From an uncultured Collinsella sp. (GTDB lineage Bacteria; Actinomycetota; Coriobacteriia; Coriobacteriales; Coriobacteriaceae): DNA of 64,000 nt. The position numbers and the translations under genes are program-made. Of the stretch, positions 61,995-64,000 are shown piece by piece. Within the stretch, counting starts at the first letter, position 1. Every line of letters begins with the position of its first letter. The notes under the pieces are model-generated. The model saw only the letters and a list, made by a program, of their open reading frames with translations, made no database searches and had not been told where the DNA came from. The stretch lies in contig CABUUB010000001.1 in the NCBI GenBank assembly GCA_902494625.1, positions 1 to 64,000 of the forward strand, read 5' to 3'.

Positions 61995-64000
61995 ATGACG
62001 CTACTGTATTTCCTTACCCTGTTTCCGCTGGTACCTGCGCTGGGCATGCTGCTCGCGCGCGGTGACCGCGCCCGCGATGCGGTGGGGCTCATAGGCTCCG
62101 GCATTATTATGGCGGTGACAGTTGTAGTCGCCGTCATGTTTTTTGGCACGGGTCCGCAGAGCTTTGAGGTTGCCCCCGGCACCTCGCATGTGCTCTCGAT
62201 CATCAGTTCCGTTATCGACGTCATCCTGTGCGCCGTCATCCTGTACAACGCGTACAAATATAGGAACGCGCTCACCACGGTGCTCGGCGTAGTCCAGTTG
62301 GTGGGCTCGCTCGCCTTTGCAGCCATGACGCTGCCCGCGACCGAAGCCGTCACCGCAACCCCGCTCTACCTGGACTACATGAGCGTAATCATGGTCCTCG
62401 CCGTCGGCATCGTCGGCAGCCTAATCTGCGTGTATGCCCTGGGCTACATGAAGGACTTCCAGGCCCATGACGAGCACGAGGCTGCGCTGCGCGGGCAGAC
62501 CGCGCCCGACCGTCGCCCGCAGTTCCTGGCGCTTATGTTTCTATTCCTCTCGGCCATGTTCGTCATCGTGACGAGTGACAACCTAGAGTGGCTGTTCTGC
62601 GGCTGGGAAATCACCACCGTGTGCTCGTTCCTCATGATTGGCTACACGCGCACGCCCGAGGCCATCAAGAACGCCTTTACCCAGATCATCCTCAACATGC
62701 TGGGAGGTATCGCGTTTTTGGCCGGACTCATGTACCTGCACGTTAACGGCATGTCGCTGACCATCTCGGGCATGATCGAGCTTTCCGGCGCTGACACCAC
62801 GCAATCCGCGCTGCTGGTGATGCCGGTCATCCTGCTGTCGCTCGCCGCCCTTACCAAGGCCGCACAGATGCCGTTCCACACTTGGCTGCTGGGCGCCATG
62901 GTTGCCCCCACGCCCACGAGCGCCCTGCTGCACTCGTCAACCATGGTTAAAGCCGGCGTGTTCCTGATGGTCAAGCTCAGCCCGCTCTATGCCATCTATC
63001 CCGTGACCGGCTTTATGGTTACGAGCGTGGGTGCCATCACGTTTTTGCTCGCCGCCCTCATGGCCATCTCGCAGAGCAACGCCAAGCGCGTGCTCGCATA
63101 CTCCACCATTTCCAACCTGGGCCTCATCAGTGCCTGCTTGGGTGTCGGCGCGCCCGAGGCTGTGTGGGCCGCTATCTTCCTGATCCTGTTCCATACGGTG
63201 GCAAAGTCGCTGCTGTTCCTGTGCGTGGGCACGGCCGAGCATCATATCGGCAGCCGCAATATCGAGGACATGGACGGTATGTTCAGCCGCATGCCGCACC
63301 TGACGCGCCTGATGATGCTGGGCATCATGGGCATGTTCGTGGCGCCGTTTGGCATGCTCGTGTCCAAGTGGGGCGCCCTGGTGGCGTTTGCGCAGACCGG
63401 CAACGTGCTCATGATCATGGTGCTTGCCTTTGGCTCGGCCGCGACGTTCTACTTCTGGGGCAAGTGGCTTGCCAAGCTTTCGGGCGTCGATCCCACGGCT
63501 CAAAACGTTGAGGTCAATGTCCATAAGACCGAATGGATGGCGCTCAACACCATCGCCGCGCTACTGATTCTGTGCTGCGTGGCGTTCCCGGTTATCTCGA
63601 GCGGCCTGGTGTCGCCTTACCTCGCCATGGTGTTTGGCCGCGTGCCGTACGTTATTGGCAAGGACGCCATGTATCTGATGGTGGTTATCGTGGCGTTTAT
63701 CGCCGTGGTGCTGCTGACTTCATTCCGCGTGAGCAACAAGCCGCACGTCAACGTGTACCTTTCGGGTGTGGGAACCGACAAATATCGCCATTTCCGAGGC
63801 TCGATGGGACACGAGGTGAAGGCCGAAAAGCGCAATTGGTACTCGGAGGACGCCCTTGGCGAGAAGCGTATCGGCCCCGCGGGTAGCGTCGTGTGCTGCA
63901 GCATTATCTTGTTTGCGCTGCTGTGCTGCGCATGGATTGGGCCCGAGAGGCTTGCCATGAGCGCGCCCTCGGTGCTGCGCGGCAAGTATTTCGAAGGTTC
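61995..64000 (+). CDS. proton-conducting subunit, NuoL/HyfB/EchA-like (partial)
   Basis: An open frame of at least 668 residues that runs off the window: many membrane helices and the MrpA/NuoL core (NLEWLFCGWEITTVCSFLMIG, KAAQMPFHTWLLGAMVAPTP, SALLHSSTMVKAG, YSTISNLGLI). The conserved Glu, Lys and His of the proton path are present. A long charged insert (about 580-625) and further helices follow. GGGGGAG lies 7 nt before the ATG at 61995. It is probably the first gene of a hydrogenase-4/Ech or complex I-like operon, but its partners lie outside the window. The 285-nt gap 61710-61994 has only the terminator. Confidence 0.87.
   Translation, partial: MTLLYFLTLFPLVPALGMLLARGDRARDAVGLIGSGIIMAVTVVVAVMFFGTGPQSFEVAPGTSHVLSIISSVIDVILCAVILYNAYKYRNALTTVLGVVQLVGSLAFAAMTLPATEAVTATPLYLDYMSVIMVLAVGIVGSLICVYALGYMKDFQAHDEHEAALRGQTAPDRRPQFLALMFLFLSAMFVIVTSDNLEWLFCGWEITTVCSFLMIGYTRTPEAIKNAFTQIILNMLGGIAFLAGLMYLHVNGMSLTISGMIELSGADTTQSALLVMPVILLSLAALTKAAQMPFHTWLLGAMVAPTPTSALLHSSTMVKAGVFLMVKLSPLYAIYPVTGFMVTSVGAITFLLAALMAISQSNAKRVLAYSTISNLGLISACLGVGAPEAVWAAIFLILFHTVAKSLLFLCVGTAEHHIGSRNIEDMDGMFSRMPHLTRLMMLGIMGMFVAPFGMLVSKWGALVAFAQTGNVLMIMVLAFGSAATFYFWGKWLAKLSGVDPTAQNVEVNVHKTEWMALNTIAALLILCCVAFPVISSGLVSPYLAMVFGRVPYVIGKDAMYLMVVIVAFIAVVLLTSFRVSNKPHVNVYLSGVGTDKYRHFRGSMGHEVKAEKRNWYSEDALGEKRIGPAGSVVCCSIILFALLCCAWIGPERLAMSAPSVLRGKYFEG

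Overview
The window is a GC-rich, densely packed bacterial chromosome segment that looks like a gut Coriobacteriia member, most probably Collinsella or a close relative. This is inferred from gene content, not from a marker gene: PurF of the Bacillus-like propeptide/Fe-S type, an NfnAB pair, a LuxR regulator fused to about 12 membrane helices, an LAATG-type surface protein, many soluble flavin/Fe-S reductases, and a hydrogenase-linked NuoL/EchA-like subunit. All point to an anaerobic, host-associated actinobacterium.

Layout. 1-7.4 kb: purine synthesis (purE, then purF-purM-purN), with a class B sortase, a MoaE-like protein and a CmpB-type membrane protein between. 7.5-22.3 kb: an accessory stretch with four zinc-ribbon membrane proteins, a DUF234-type ATPase, a degenerate tRNA-Ser, a five-gene SPFH/zinc-ribbon/coiled-coil cluster resembling the Bacillus YdjGHI system, and a RelB/PIN toxin-antitoxin pair. 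22.4-28.7 kb: an orphan PTS IIA protein, a PpiC-type foldase, a YqeY protein, a polar amino-acid ABC importer and a cytidylate-kinase-like protein. 28.7-32 kb: the LuxR membrane regulator, divergent from a secreted surface protein. 32-38.3 kb: nfnB-nfnA, pth, prs and glmU on the minus strand. 38.5-48.5 kb: an ECF transporter (T, fused A1-A2, S), xth, a sirtuin, a folP-folK fusion, a degenerate biotin-ligase-like protein, an AAA/DUF4143 ATPase flanked by palindromes, and coaX. 48.7-61 kb: tRNA-fMet, then a redox cluster (LysR, DUF1097, fumarate-reductase-like flavoprotein, NuoG/GltD-like Fe-S flavoprotein, a NuoF-like Fe-S protein broken by an in-frame TAA, an FMN reductase, a PucR regulator and an Old-Yellow-Enzyme-type 2-enoate reductase). 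61.3-64 kb: an orphan transposase-like HTH protein and the start of a proton-pumping hydrogenase/complex I-like operon.

The most striking non-coding feature is a family of 57-bp imperfect palindromes carried in arrays with an 80-81 bp period, at three separate intergenic places (about 31.97, 48.85 and 58.49 kb; 2, 3 and 3 units). Two other dispersed palindrome families also occur: one built around GGGACAG/CTGTCCC, and one around CCTCAAAAC that brackets the DUF4143 ATPase gene. The strongest coding anomaly is the in-frame ochre codon at 55325.

Functional links. Prs supplies PRPP to PurF; PurN uses the folate whose pterin core is made by FolK-FolP. NfnAB balances NADH, NADPH and ferredoxin and would feed the flavin/Fe-S reductases at 51-61 kb, while the terminal NuoL-like subunit suggests ferredoxin- or hydrogen-linked proton pumping. 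Starts given below were often moved inward from the longest frame on the basis of a ribosome binding site.
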